Shown here: one piece after another, positions 57,537 through 64,000 of the stretch
How the letters are laid out: each line of letters begins with the position of its first letter
Numbering within the stretch: the stretch's first letter is position 1
Assembly (NCBI GenBank): GCA_046047495.1
Contig: JBJOHV010000089.1
Location: 1 to 64,000, forward strand
From: NORP240 sp046047495
Lineage (GTDB): Bacteria > Pseudomonadota > Gammaproteobacteria > Pseudomonadales > Pseudohongiellaceae
Length of the DNA stretch: 64,000 nt
Direction of reading: 5' to 3'
Notes under the pieces: generated by a model
Databases searched by the model: none
The model's input: only the letters and a program-made list of their open reading frames with translations
What the model was told of the DNA's origin: nothing
Translations under genes and position numbers: made by a program

Positions 57537-58852
57537 CAGCCCTGCCCCGCCATTGCTGTGCCGGATTGTGTCTTGTAGGTGCAACGCTGCTGCCGCACAT
57601 GGGCATCGAACTCATCCCGGAAATACTTCAGGCCGCTGCCCAGGGGTGCCATGGCTCCCGGCGCCAGGGCGCAGAATGTGCGTCCTGGCCCCAGATATCC
57701 GAGATGATCCTGCAATACCTGCAGGTCCGACGCCTTGCCGCTGCCTTGCTCCAGAGCCTGGAAGATGGCATCGATCCAGGGCAGACCGTCCCGGCAGGGT
57801 GTGCACCAGCCGCAGGATTCATGGCTGAAAAATTTCATGAGGTTGCCGATCATGCCCACCGGGCAGGTACGGTCATCGAGAATGATCATGGTGCCGGTGG
57901 CCAGACGGCTGCCGGCCTTGCCGATCACATCGTAGTCCAGGGTCAGGTCCAGGTGTTCCGGCAACAGAAAGTCCGTGGAGCCGCCGCCGGGCAGGAAGGC
58001 CTTCAACCGGTAGCCGTCCTGCATGCCCCCCGCGTGCTCCTCGATGACCTCCCGGATGGGCGTGCCCAGGGGCAGTTCCCAGCATCCGGGGCGCTTGACC
58101 CGGCCACTGACCCCGAACAGCTTGGTGCCGTGATCCGTGCCCTTGGTGAGACTCTTGTACCAGTCCACACCGAGATTCAGGATGCCTGGCAGATTGCAGA
58201 TGGTTTCCACGTTGTTCACGATGGTGGGCTTGCCCCACAGGCCGCTGACCTGGGGAAACGGCGGCTTGGCACGGGGATTGGCGCGCTTGCCCTCCAGGGC
58301 ATTGAGCAGCGCGGTTTCCTCGCCGCAGATGTAGCGCCCGGCACTGGTGTGCAGCACGATGTCGAGGCTGAATCCCGAGCCTGCCACGTCGGGGCCCAGA
58401 TAGTGCGCCTCGTAAGCCTCCCGGATGGCTTTCTTTAGGGCCTTCTCCGCCGCCGTGTATTCACCCCGCAGGAAGATATAGGCCTTGCTGGCCTGGATCG
58501 TGTAGGCGGCGATGATCATGCCTTCGATGAGCAGGTGGGGATCCCCCTCCATCAGGAGGCGATCCTTGAAGGTGCCAGGTTCCATCTCATCGGCGTTGAC
58601 CACCAGGTATTTCTGTTTGGGGGCAGTGTCCCCCATGGGCACGAAGCTCCATTTGAGGCCGGTGGGGAAGCCGGCGCCACCCCGCCCTTTGAGGCCGGAA
58701 TCCTTGACCCGCTGCAGCATGTCACCGGGGATCATGCCACCGGCAATCAGGCGCAGGCTCTCGTAACCGCCGGCAGCCTTGTACTGCCGCAGGTCGAAAG
58801 GCGGCCGGCTCATGTCGATATTGCGTGTCAGGGGACGGTCCATGGTGGTCAT
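57536..58852 (-). CDS. nuoF: NADH-quinone oxidoreductase subunit F
   Basis: 438 residues. The NADH/FMN site has GRGGAGFPTGLKWSF and NADEMEPGTFKDR, and the [4Fe-4S] N3 motif is ESCGWCTPCRDG. Together with NuoE it forms the electron-input module. Its first codon overlaps the nuoE stop (4 bp); a second ATG at 58843 is possible. Confidence 0.97.
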   Translation of the reverse strand: MTTMDRPLTRNIDMSRPPFDLRQYKAAGGYESLRLIAGGMIPGDMLQRVKDSGLKGRGGAGFPTGLKWSFVPMGDTAPKQKYLVVNADEMEPGTFKDRLLMEGDPHLLIEGMIIAAYTIQASKAYIFLRGEYTAAEKALKKAIREAYEAHYLGPDVAGSGFSLDIVLHTSAGRYICGEETALLNALEGKRANPRAKPPFPQVSGLWGKPTIVNNVETICNLPGILNLGVDWYKSLTKGTDHGTKLFGVSGRVKRPGCWELPLGTPIREVIEEHAGGMQDGYRLKAFLPGGGSTDFLLPEHLDLTLDYDVIGKAGSRLATGTMIILDDRTCPVGMIGNLMKFFSHESCGWCTPCRDGLPWIDAIFQALEQGSGKASDLQVLQDHLGYLGPGRTFCALAPGAMAPLGSGLKYFRDEFDAHVRQQRCTYKTQSGTAMAGQG

Positions 58853-59376
58853 TGGGCGGTCGCCCCTGGCTTGTCGCGGTAATCACGTATGATCTGATCG
58901 ATTTTTTCCGGTGTCAGGTTGCGGTGCAGGTCCGGACCCACCATCATCACCGGCGCCCGGTCGCAGTCCCCCAGGCAGGGCACAGGAATCAGGGTAAAAC
59001 TGTTGTCCGCCGTGGTCTCACCATAATCGATTCCCAGCTGTTGCCGGATATGCTCCCGCAGGGACTCACAACCCATGATCCAGCAACTGACGCTGTCACA
59101 GAACAGCATCACATGCCGCCCCACCGGTTTGCGGTACACCAGGTTGAAAAATGTCGCCACCCCTTCCAGGTCGGCCACGGGTATCTCCAGGTAGCGGGCG
59201 ATGGCCAGCAGGCTTTCATCGGACACCCAGCCCTGGTGCTTCTGCACGATCTTCAGCGCCTCCAGGCCGACAGCCCGCTTGTCCGGATACAGGGTCATTT
59301 CATGCTCGATCTCGTCGATCTCCGCCTGGCTGAGTTGGCGGGCCCTGGACTTGTTGCTGGCGATGATTCGGCTCAT
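58849..59376 (-). CDS. nuoE: NADH-quinone oxidoreductase subunit E
   Basis: 175 residues. The [2Fe-2S] N1a ligands are in CDSVSCWIMG and CLGDCDRAPVM. The N-terminus is charged and helical (LSQAEIDEIEHEM). It lies 51 bp after the nuoCD stop, the longest gap within the nuo operon, and overlaps nuoF by 4 bp. Confidence 0.96.
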   Translation of the reverse strand: MSRIIASNKSRARQLSQAEIDEIEHEMTLYPDKRAVGLEALKIVQKHQGWVSDESLLAIARYLEIPVADLEGVATFFNLVYRKPVGRHVMLFCDSVSCWIMGCESLREHIRQQLGIDYGETTADNSFTLIPVPCLGDCDRAPVMMVGPDLHRNLTPEKIDQIIRDYRDKPGATAQ

Positions 59377-59427
59377 GGGATGGACTGCCCCGGCGTGTGT
59401 CTGTGCGGTCGGTTCATGTTCGGCTCC

Positions 59428-61224
59428 CTAGCGGTCCACATCGGCCATGACGAAATCGATGCTGGCGATGATGGCAATCAAATCCGGCACCATGAACCCG
59501 CGACTGATCTCCGGAATCATCTGCAAATGGGCAAAGGATGGCGTGCGGATACGGGTTCGATAGGACATGGTGCTGCCGTCGCTGACCAGATAATAGGAGT
59601 TGAGTCCCTTGGTGGCCTCGATGGTGACACTCACCTCGTTGGGCGGAATCACCGGGCCCCAGCTGACATTCAGAAAGTGATTGATGAGGGTCTCGATGTC
59701 CTGCAGCATCATTTCCTTGCGGGGTGGCGTGGTCAGCGGATGATCCGACTTGTAGTGACCGCCCGGCATGTTGTCCACGCACTGCTTGATGATGCGCAGG
59801 CTCTGGCGCATCTCCTCCACCCGCACGGCACAGCGGTCATAACAATCGCCATTGATGGCGATGGGTACATCGAAATCGAAATTCTCGTAGCCGGAATACG
59901 GGCGCTTCTTGCGGTAATCCCATTCCAGGCCGGTGGCCCGCAGACCGGCACCGGTGATGCCCCAGTCCAGTGCCTGGCTGGTGTCATAGACACCCACTCC
60001 CTGGGTGCGGCGTTTCAGCACACCGTTGTCCATCACCATGCGGTCGTAGTCATCCAGCCGCCTGGGCATGAAGTCCAGCAGCTCCCGCACCCGCTTGTCC
60101 CAGCCGTCCGGCAGGTCCTGGGCCACGCCACCGATGCGGAACCAGCCGGGATGCATGCGGGCGCCGCAGATGGACTCGATGATATTGAAGATGCGTTCCC
60201 GCTCCACGAACATGTAGAAAATGGGCGACAGCTGCCCCACATCCTGGGCGAAAGTGCCATAGAACAACAGGTGGCTGCAGATACGGAACATTTCCGACAG
60301 CATGATGCGGATTACCTTGACCCGCTCCGGCACCTGGATGCCGGCCATCTTCTCCACCGCCATCACATAGGGCAGGTTGTTCATCACGCCGCCGAGATAA
60401 TCGATGCGGTCCGTGTAGGGAATGAAGGTGTGCCAGGACTGCCGCTCCCCCATTTTTTCCGCGCCGCGGTGGTGGTAGCCGATGTCGGGCACCGCATCCA
60501 CCAGGATCTCGCCGTCCAGCTGCAGGGCAATGCGGAAGGCGCCATGGACACTGGGGTGATTGGGGCCGAGATTGAGGAACATGTACTCGGAGGTCTCGGA
60601 CTTGCGGGTCATGCCCCACTCTTCCGGCTTGAACTTGAGGGCCTGCTGCTCGATTTTTTCCTGCTCGTCCGACAGGCTGTAGGGCTCCATCTCGGTGGCC
60701 CGGGCCGGGTGCTCCTTGCGCAGGGGATGACCCTTCCAGGTGGGTGGCAGCACCAGCCGCACCAGATGGGGGTGGCCATCGAAGACAATGCCGAACATGT
60801 CCCACACTTCCCGTTCATACCAGTTGGCATTGGGCCAGATGTCGACGGCGCTGGGGGTGTGCAGGTCGCTGTCCTGCAGGGGCACCTTGATGCGGAAATC
60901 ACAATTGCCGGCAAACGACATGAGGTGATACACCACGGTGAACTCGCTGTCCGGCTGGCCCTGGCGGTTGACCCGCTGCCGCTCATCGATGGCGGTCAGA
61001 TCGAACAGCATCTCGAAGCCCGGGCTCACATCCTCGTGCAGGAAACGCAACAGGGCCTTCACATGATGGCGGTCGATCCAGCAGGTGGGAATGCCATCGC
61101 AGCTGGCCTGGCGCATCAACAGCAGCGGACCGAATTCCCGTTCAACGGCCGCCATCACCGCCTCCGGCACGGGGCCGGGGCTGGCAGCCTGGGTCTGTTG
61201 CACGGCAACCTGCATGTCTGACAT
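59428..61224 (-). CDS. nuoCD: Fused NADH-quinone oxidoreductase subunits C and D
   Basis: 598 residues. The NuoC part (about 1-190) has FEMLFDLTAIDER and REVWDMFGIVFDGHPHL. The NuoD part includes MFLNLGPNHPSVHGAFRI, a linker of about 15 residues after NuoC, and SMSYRTRIRTPSFAHLQ near the end. The fused form is normal in E. coli, Pseudomonas and relatives. The start codon abuts the nuoB stop; an ATG at 61215 would be a shorter alternative. Confidence 0.97.
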   Translation of the reverse strand: MSDMQVAVQQTQAASPGPVPEAVMAAVEREFGPLLLMRQASCDGIPTCWIDRHHVKALLRFLHEDVSPGFEMLFDLTAIDERQRVNRQGQPDSEFTVVYHLMSFAGNCDFRIKVPLQDSDLHTPSAVDIWPNANWYEREVWDMFGIVFDGHPHLVRLVLPPTWKGHPLRKEHPARATEMEPYSLSDEQEKIEQQALKFKPEEWGMTRKSETSEYMFLNLGPNHPSVHGAFRIALQLDGEILVDAVPDIGYHHRGAEKMGERQSWHTFIPYTDRIDYLGGVMNNLPYVMAVEKMAGIQVPERVKVIRIMLSEMFRICSHLLFYGTFAQDVGQLSPIFYMFVERERIFNIIESICGARMHPGWFRIGGVAQDLPDGWDKRVRELLDFMPRRLDDYDRMVMDNGVLKRRTQGVGVYDTSQALDWGITGAGLRATGLEWDYRKKRPYSGYENFDFDVPIAINGDCYDRCAVRVEEMRQSLRIIKQCVDNMPGGHYKSDHPLTTPPRKEMMLQDIETLINHFLNVSWGPVIPPNEVSVTIEATKGLNSYYLVSDGSTMSYRTRIRTPSFAHLQMIPEISRGFMVPDLIAIIASIDFVMADVDR

Positions 61225-61866
61225 CTAGACCTCGTTGGGCGGTCGTAACTCTGTGGCAGCAATCCGCTCGTCATGGCGACGCTGCCGTTGCACTTCTCTG
61301 GGCCTGGTCTGCACGATGCCCTGGTCGTTGATGACCCAGCTCAGGGGGCGACGCTGATTGCCGATGTTTTCCTGCAGCAGGATAAGGCCCTGCAGGAGTG
61401 CCTCGGGGCGCGGCGGGCAGCCGGACACGTACACGTCCACCGGCAGAAACTTGTCCACCCCCTGCACCACGGAATAAATGTCATACATGCCGCCGGAATT
61501 GGCGCAGGAGCCCATGGAAATCACCCACTTGGGTTCCAGCAGTTGCTCGTACAGCAACTCCACCACCGGCGCCATCTTGCGGAACACGGTGCCGGCTATG
61601 ACGATGAGGTCCGACTGTCGCGGCGTACCGCGGATGACTTCGGAGCCGAAGCGGGCGATGTCGTGGCGGCTGGTGAAGGCGGTGGCCATTTCCACGTAGC
61701 AGCAGGACAGGCCGAAATTGAAGGGCCAGATGGAATGCTTGCGGCCCCAGGCCACCATGTCTTCTAGGCGCCCCATGAACACATTGCGGCGCAGCTGCTC
61801 ATGAAAGCTGCTGTCACCCGGTCGTGGCGAGTCGGCCTCGTGTACCGATTGCAGTTGATACTTCAT
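61225..61866 (-). CDS. nuoB: NADH-quinone oxidoreductase subunit B
   Basis: 213 residues from the ATG at 61866, which overlaps the nuoA stop in ATGA. The N2 cluster ligands lie in LSCCYVEMA, MGSCANSGGMY and VSGCPPRPEALLQGL. A longer frame to 61968 runs through nuoA and is rejected. A tail of about 30 charged residues follows the core. Confidence 0.97.
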   Translation of the reverse strand: MKYQLQSVHEADSPRPGDSSFHEQLRRNVFMGRLEDMVAWGRKHSIWPFNFGLSCCYVEMATAFTSRHDIARFGSEVIRGTPRQSDLIVIAGTVFRKMAPVVELLYEQLLEPKWVISMGSCANSGGMYDIYSVVQGVDKFLPVDVYVSGCPPRPEALLQGLILLQENIGNQRRPLSWVINDQGIVQTRPREVQRQRRHDERIAATELRPPNEV

Positions 61867-62312
61867 AGCTTGAATGCCTTTTTGTTGACCACGCCGCCGG
61901 GCCCCCGCAGCATCTTGAGTTCCCGTTTCTGGGTCTGGGTACGCCAGTCGAGGGCGCCGATACGCCACAGGTAAAACAGTGCGACAGCCAGGATCCCGAT
62001 GAAGACGCTGATTTCAATGAAGCCGGGCCAGCCGGCCTCGCGGATCACCACGGCCCAGGCGAACAGGAACACGACTTCCAGGTCAAAAATGATGAACAGG
62101 ATGGCTGGCAGATAAAAGTGCACGGAGATGCGAAAGTGGGCATCGCCCACCGAGATGATGCCGGATTCGAAGGGCAGGTCGCGTCCGGGACGATGACTGC
62201 GCTGGCCGAGGACATAGGACAGCGCCAGCATGGTGACAACCACCAGCAGCACCAGGGCCACATAGAACAAAAAGGGGCGGGAGGCTTCCAGCAGGCTAGT
62301 CGACGTGTCCAA
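61863..62312 (-). CDS. nuoA: NADH-quinone oxidoreductase subunit A (TTG start)
   Basis: 149 residues with three helices. PFESGIISVGDAHFRISVHFY is the NuoA motif, and FDLEVVFLFAWAV carries the conserved Asp/Glu. The only usable start is a TTG at 62312. An in-frame TGA lies 15 bases upstream, and the first internal Met is inside helix 1. A GAGG about 10 bp before the TTG can serve as a ribosome-binding site. It is the first gene of the nuo operon. Confidence 0.93.
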   Translation of the reverse strand: MDTSTSLLEASRPFLFYVALVLLVVVTMLALSYVLGQRSHRPGRDLPFESGIISVGDAHFRISVHFYLPAILFIIFDLEVVFLFAWAVVIREAGWPGFIEISVFIGILAVALFYLWRIGALDWRTQTQKRELKMLRGPGGVVNKKAFKL

Positions 62313-62608
62313 TCCCGGATTTCCTCAAGGGCTCGTCACCGTCGACTGCACACCCTGGAAAATGGGGAATGTATGCGCGTTTTTCCGCGAGGAAAACGTG
62401 AGGATGATCGTTTTTGAGCAACTTCCCATACAGCATTACTTCTGATGTGGAAGCCCAATAAACTTTCAGCACAAACCCGAACTTCAGGGTGAAACAGTTG
62501 CTGGCTTAAAGACTGCGGCTGTTATTGTTTTGTCTTGTTGTGTTCTGCCTTTCTTCTTCAGCGGAGAGCGCACAAAATTTACACTCATAGCGAGGTGATA
62601 GCAAGCAC
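62313..62608. other. 296-bp region upstream of nuoA; expected nuo promoter
   Basis: This is the longest gene-free stretch in the window. It is more AT-rich than its surroundings and should hold the nuo promoter on the minus strand. A CGCG-GAAAAA-CGCG inverted repeat lies near 62376-62389. I see no unambiguous -35/-10 pair, FNR box or terminator for the upstream CBS gene. Confidence 0.45.
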
Positions 62609-63079
62609 TCAACGCTGGGCTTTCACTTCCTTCCAGTTCTCGTAGTACTCCAGACTCACCATGTTGTTGAGCTCGGCCAGCTCTTCGGATTTCTCCTGCA
62701 GATTGGCCTTCATGACATCGCCCACGGACACCAGACCGATGTACTCGCCGCCTTCGCGAATCAGCAGGTGGCGAATGCGGCGGCCCAGGAATTTGTCGTA
62801 CAACTGGTAGGCATGCTCGCAGACGTCGGCGGAGATCAGGTTCTCGCTCATGTGATCCTTCAGGCGCGCGGTCCTGGGATCGAACCCCTCCTCGAGTACC
62901 TGGAACATCAGGTCCCGTTCGGTCCAGATACCGACGATCTTTTCGTCCTCCACGATGACGATGCTGCCCACCTTGTTCTGGGTCATGATCGTGAGTGCCT
63001 GGTAGACGGTGGCATCCGAGTTGATGGTGATGAGGTGACCACCTTTTTCCGACAGGATATCCTTCGCGGTTCTTTTCAT
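62609..63079 (-). CDS. CBS domain pair protein
   Basis: 156 residues from the ATG at 63079, which has GGAG 6 bp upstream; an ATG at 63094 is in frame but lacks a good ribosome-binding site. Two CBS motifs fill the protein: residues about 20-65 (DATVYQALTIMTQNKVGSIVIV) and about 85-135 (RRIRHLLIREGGEYIGLVSVGDVM). CBS pairs bind adenine nucleotides and act as energy or ionic sensors. The WTERDLM between them is typical of stand-alone hypoxic-response-protein-like CBS proteins. The partner is unknown. Confidence 0.9.
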   Translation of the reverse strand: MKRTAKDILSEKGGHLITINSDATVYQALTIMTQNKVGSIVIVEDEKIVGIWTERDLMFQVLEEGFDPRTARLKDHMSENLISADVCEHAYQLYDKFLGRRIRHLLIREGGEYIGLVSVGDVMKANLQEKSEELAELNNMVSLEYYENWKEVKAQR

Positions 63080-63240
63080 TATTATGTTCTCCATGCGGGC
63101 GGGGATGGAGGAAAAGTAAGCCAGTTCTCGCCATATAGCAAGCCTGCTCCGGAACCTCCTGTCTTGAAACCCGTGGGTTGGCTGCCATCATGGGAATGCT
63201 CCCTCGCACGGATACCGCTGGCGGCGGGCTTCGACCACTA

Positions 63241-63696
63241 TTACCCGGTCAAGCGACGCCGATACATCACGATGGGCTTGAAGCTCATGACCAGCTCGTC
63301 ATTCTGGTTGAACACCTCGTTGGACAGGAATACCGAGCCCATGTCGGGTCGGGAGCGGGATTCCCGCTTGTCCACCACGGTGCTGCGCAGACGCAGGGCA
63401 TCGCCGGGAAATACCGGCTTCTTCCAGCGCAATTCGTCGATGCCCGGCGAGCCCAGGGACGCGCTGCCACTCTGCCCCATGCGATCCACCGTCATGCGCA
63501 TGACCATGGCACAGGTGTGCCAGCCCGAGGCGCACAGGCCGCCAAAGTGCATGGCCCTGCCTGCCTCTTCCGACAGATGGAAGGGTTGGGGATCGTACTT
63601 GCTGGCGAACTCGATTATTTCCTCCCGTGTCACCAGGTAGTGCCCGTATTCCTGGGTGGCACCGATCTCGAAATCCTCAAAAAATGTTGGATGCAT
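63241..63696 (-). CDS. MaoC family (R)-enoyl-CoA hydratase/dehydratase-like protein
   Basis: 151 residues with a hot-dog fold. YDPQPFHLSEEAG contains the catalytic Asp/His pair of the MaoC family, and GLCASGWHTCAMVMRM is the usual following helix. It probably hydrates an enoyl-CoA or related thioester. AGGAGAG lies 5 bp before the ATG. It diverges from the beta-lactamase-fold gene across 123 bp and lies 161 bp upstream of the CBS gene start. Confidence 0.9.
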   Translation of the reverse strand: MHPTFFEDFEIGATQEYGHYLVTREEIIEFASKYDPQPFHLSEEAGRAMHFGGLCASGWHTCAMVMRMTVDRMGQSGSASLGSPGIDELRWKKPVFPGDALRLRSTVVDKRESRSRPDMGSVFLSNEVFNQNDELVMSFKPIVMYRRRLTG

Positions 63697-63757
63697 CGTT
63701 CTCTCCTGTTCACCTCGCCCTGCCTGGGTGGTCGCAGTCTCCCGGCGACCCCGGGCT

Positions 63758-63787
63758 TTGTCAAGGAAGGCCTGGCCCCTTTATACT
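63758..63787 (+). promoter_or_regulatory. Sigma70-type promoter for the serine hydrolase gene
   Basis: TTGTCA (63758-63763) and TATACT (63782-63787) are spaced by 18 bp. The predicted start site near 63794 leaves a leader of about 26 bases with AAGGAG (63808-63813) six bases before the ATG at 63820. Confidence 0.6.
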
Positions 63788-63819
63788 GACCGCCCATCAA
63801 GAACAAGAAGGAGCACGTC

Positions 63820-64000
63820 ATGCCCCGATGCCATCAACGATTTCTCCTGCTGCTTCTGATCATATGCCTGCCGCTCGGTGGGTTTGCCCAGACTCCAGCC
63901 GGCCTGTCAGCGGAAAGGCTGGCGCGCCTGGACCAGTTGCTGCAGGGATACGTGGACAGCGGTCAGCTGGCAGGTGCCGTGGCCCTGGTTCTCAAGGACG
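63820..64000 (+). CDS. Secreted beta-lactamase-fold serine hydrolase (5' end only)
   Basis: The ATG at 63820 opens a frame of 60 codons that runs off the window. A signal peptide (RFLLLLLIICLPLGGFAQ) is followed by LSAERLARLDQLLQGYVDSGQLAGAVALVLKD, in shorter conserved pieces, which is the standard start of class C beta-lactamase/esterase-like (PF00144) proteins. The catalytic S-x-x-K lies beyond the window, so activity cannot be judged. Many such proteins are esterases and not lactamases. Confidence 0.82.
   Translation, partial: MPRCHQRFLLLLLIICLPLGGFAQTPAGLSAERLARLDQLLQGYVDSGQLAGAVALVLKD

Noticed and set aside
58825..61221. A 798-codon plus-strand open frame opposite nuoCD, nuoE and the start of nuoF
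   Set aside because: It is the shadow of conserved nuo genes with strong third-position GC bias; the composition is His/Gly/Gln-rich with no domain.
62376..62389. CGCG-GAAAAA-CGCG repeat upstream of nuoA as a terminator
   Set aside because: The 4-bp arms are too short and no T-run follows; at most it is a minor structure.

Overview
The window is an ordinary, GC-rich, gene-dense chromosomal segment of a gammaproteobacterium. The best evidence is the long conserved run leuC-leuD-asd-fimV-truA-trpF-trpB-trpA-accD-folC-SPOR gene-cvpA-purF. Other support comes from the gpsA-DUF4389-sixA cluster, a complete 13-gene nuo operon with fused nuoCD, a large NAD-type glutamate dehydrogenase, and FimV. 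This layout resembles Pseudomonadales, Cellvibrionales and related marine or environmental lineages. I cannot name the genus. I found no tRNA, rRNA, insertion sequence, prophage or CRISPR array.

Layout. (1) 1-1279: the 5' part of an NAD-glutamate dehydrogenase gene on the minus strand, diverging from (2) 1402-8486: a six-gene MoxR/Bat-type operon (MoxR ATPase, DUF58, DUF4381, VWA, VWA-TPR, BatD). (3) 8550-21698: a mixed accessory region. It holds a YciH/SUI1 factor, an esterase, a frameshifted DUF2784 gene, a GNAT gene, a decayed DUF222-HNH gene, a glycine-zipper protein, a Tat-type flavin amine oxidase and a TPR/2-oxoglutarate hydroxylase paired with a degenerate aspartic-protease-like protein. 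It ends with an overlapping transglutaminase-like/N-formylglutamate amidohydrolase pair, a membrane protein of unknown role and a Tat-exported amidohydrolase. (4) 21699-25744 (minus): a second MoxR-DUF58-TgpA transglutaminase module. (5) 25770-42490 (minus): the housekeeping block purF to leuC, then aroC and prmB. (6) 42552-43151: folE, the only plus-strand gene in this half before position 63820. (7) 43173-46947 (minus): a DUF4892/OmpA-like protein, sixA, a DUF4389 protein, gpsA and a methyltransferase. (8) 46963-62312 (minus): an RnfG-like FMN-binding protein directly after nuoN, then nuoN back to nuoA. (9) 62609-63696 (minus): a CBS-domain protein and a MaoC dehydratase. (10) 63820-end: the start of a secreted beta-lactamase-fold hydrolase with a good sigma70-type promoter.

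Functionally, the nuo operon encodes a complete proton-pumping complex I with all the expected Fe-S and FMN signatures. The purF-leuC block covers purine, folate, fatty-acid, tryptophan, leucine and aspartate-family biosynthesis, but leuB is missing from its usual place between leuD and asd. Two MoxR modules imply two separate AAA+/VWA or transglutaminase envelope systems. The most unusual material lies in the 15-20 kb region and at the 3' end of the nuo operon. I saw no clear, entirely new multi-gene system; the candidates are listed as findings with modest scores. No gene-free stretch exceeds 300 bases; the two longest are 296 bp (upstream of nuoA) and 276 bp (17396-17671).
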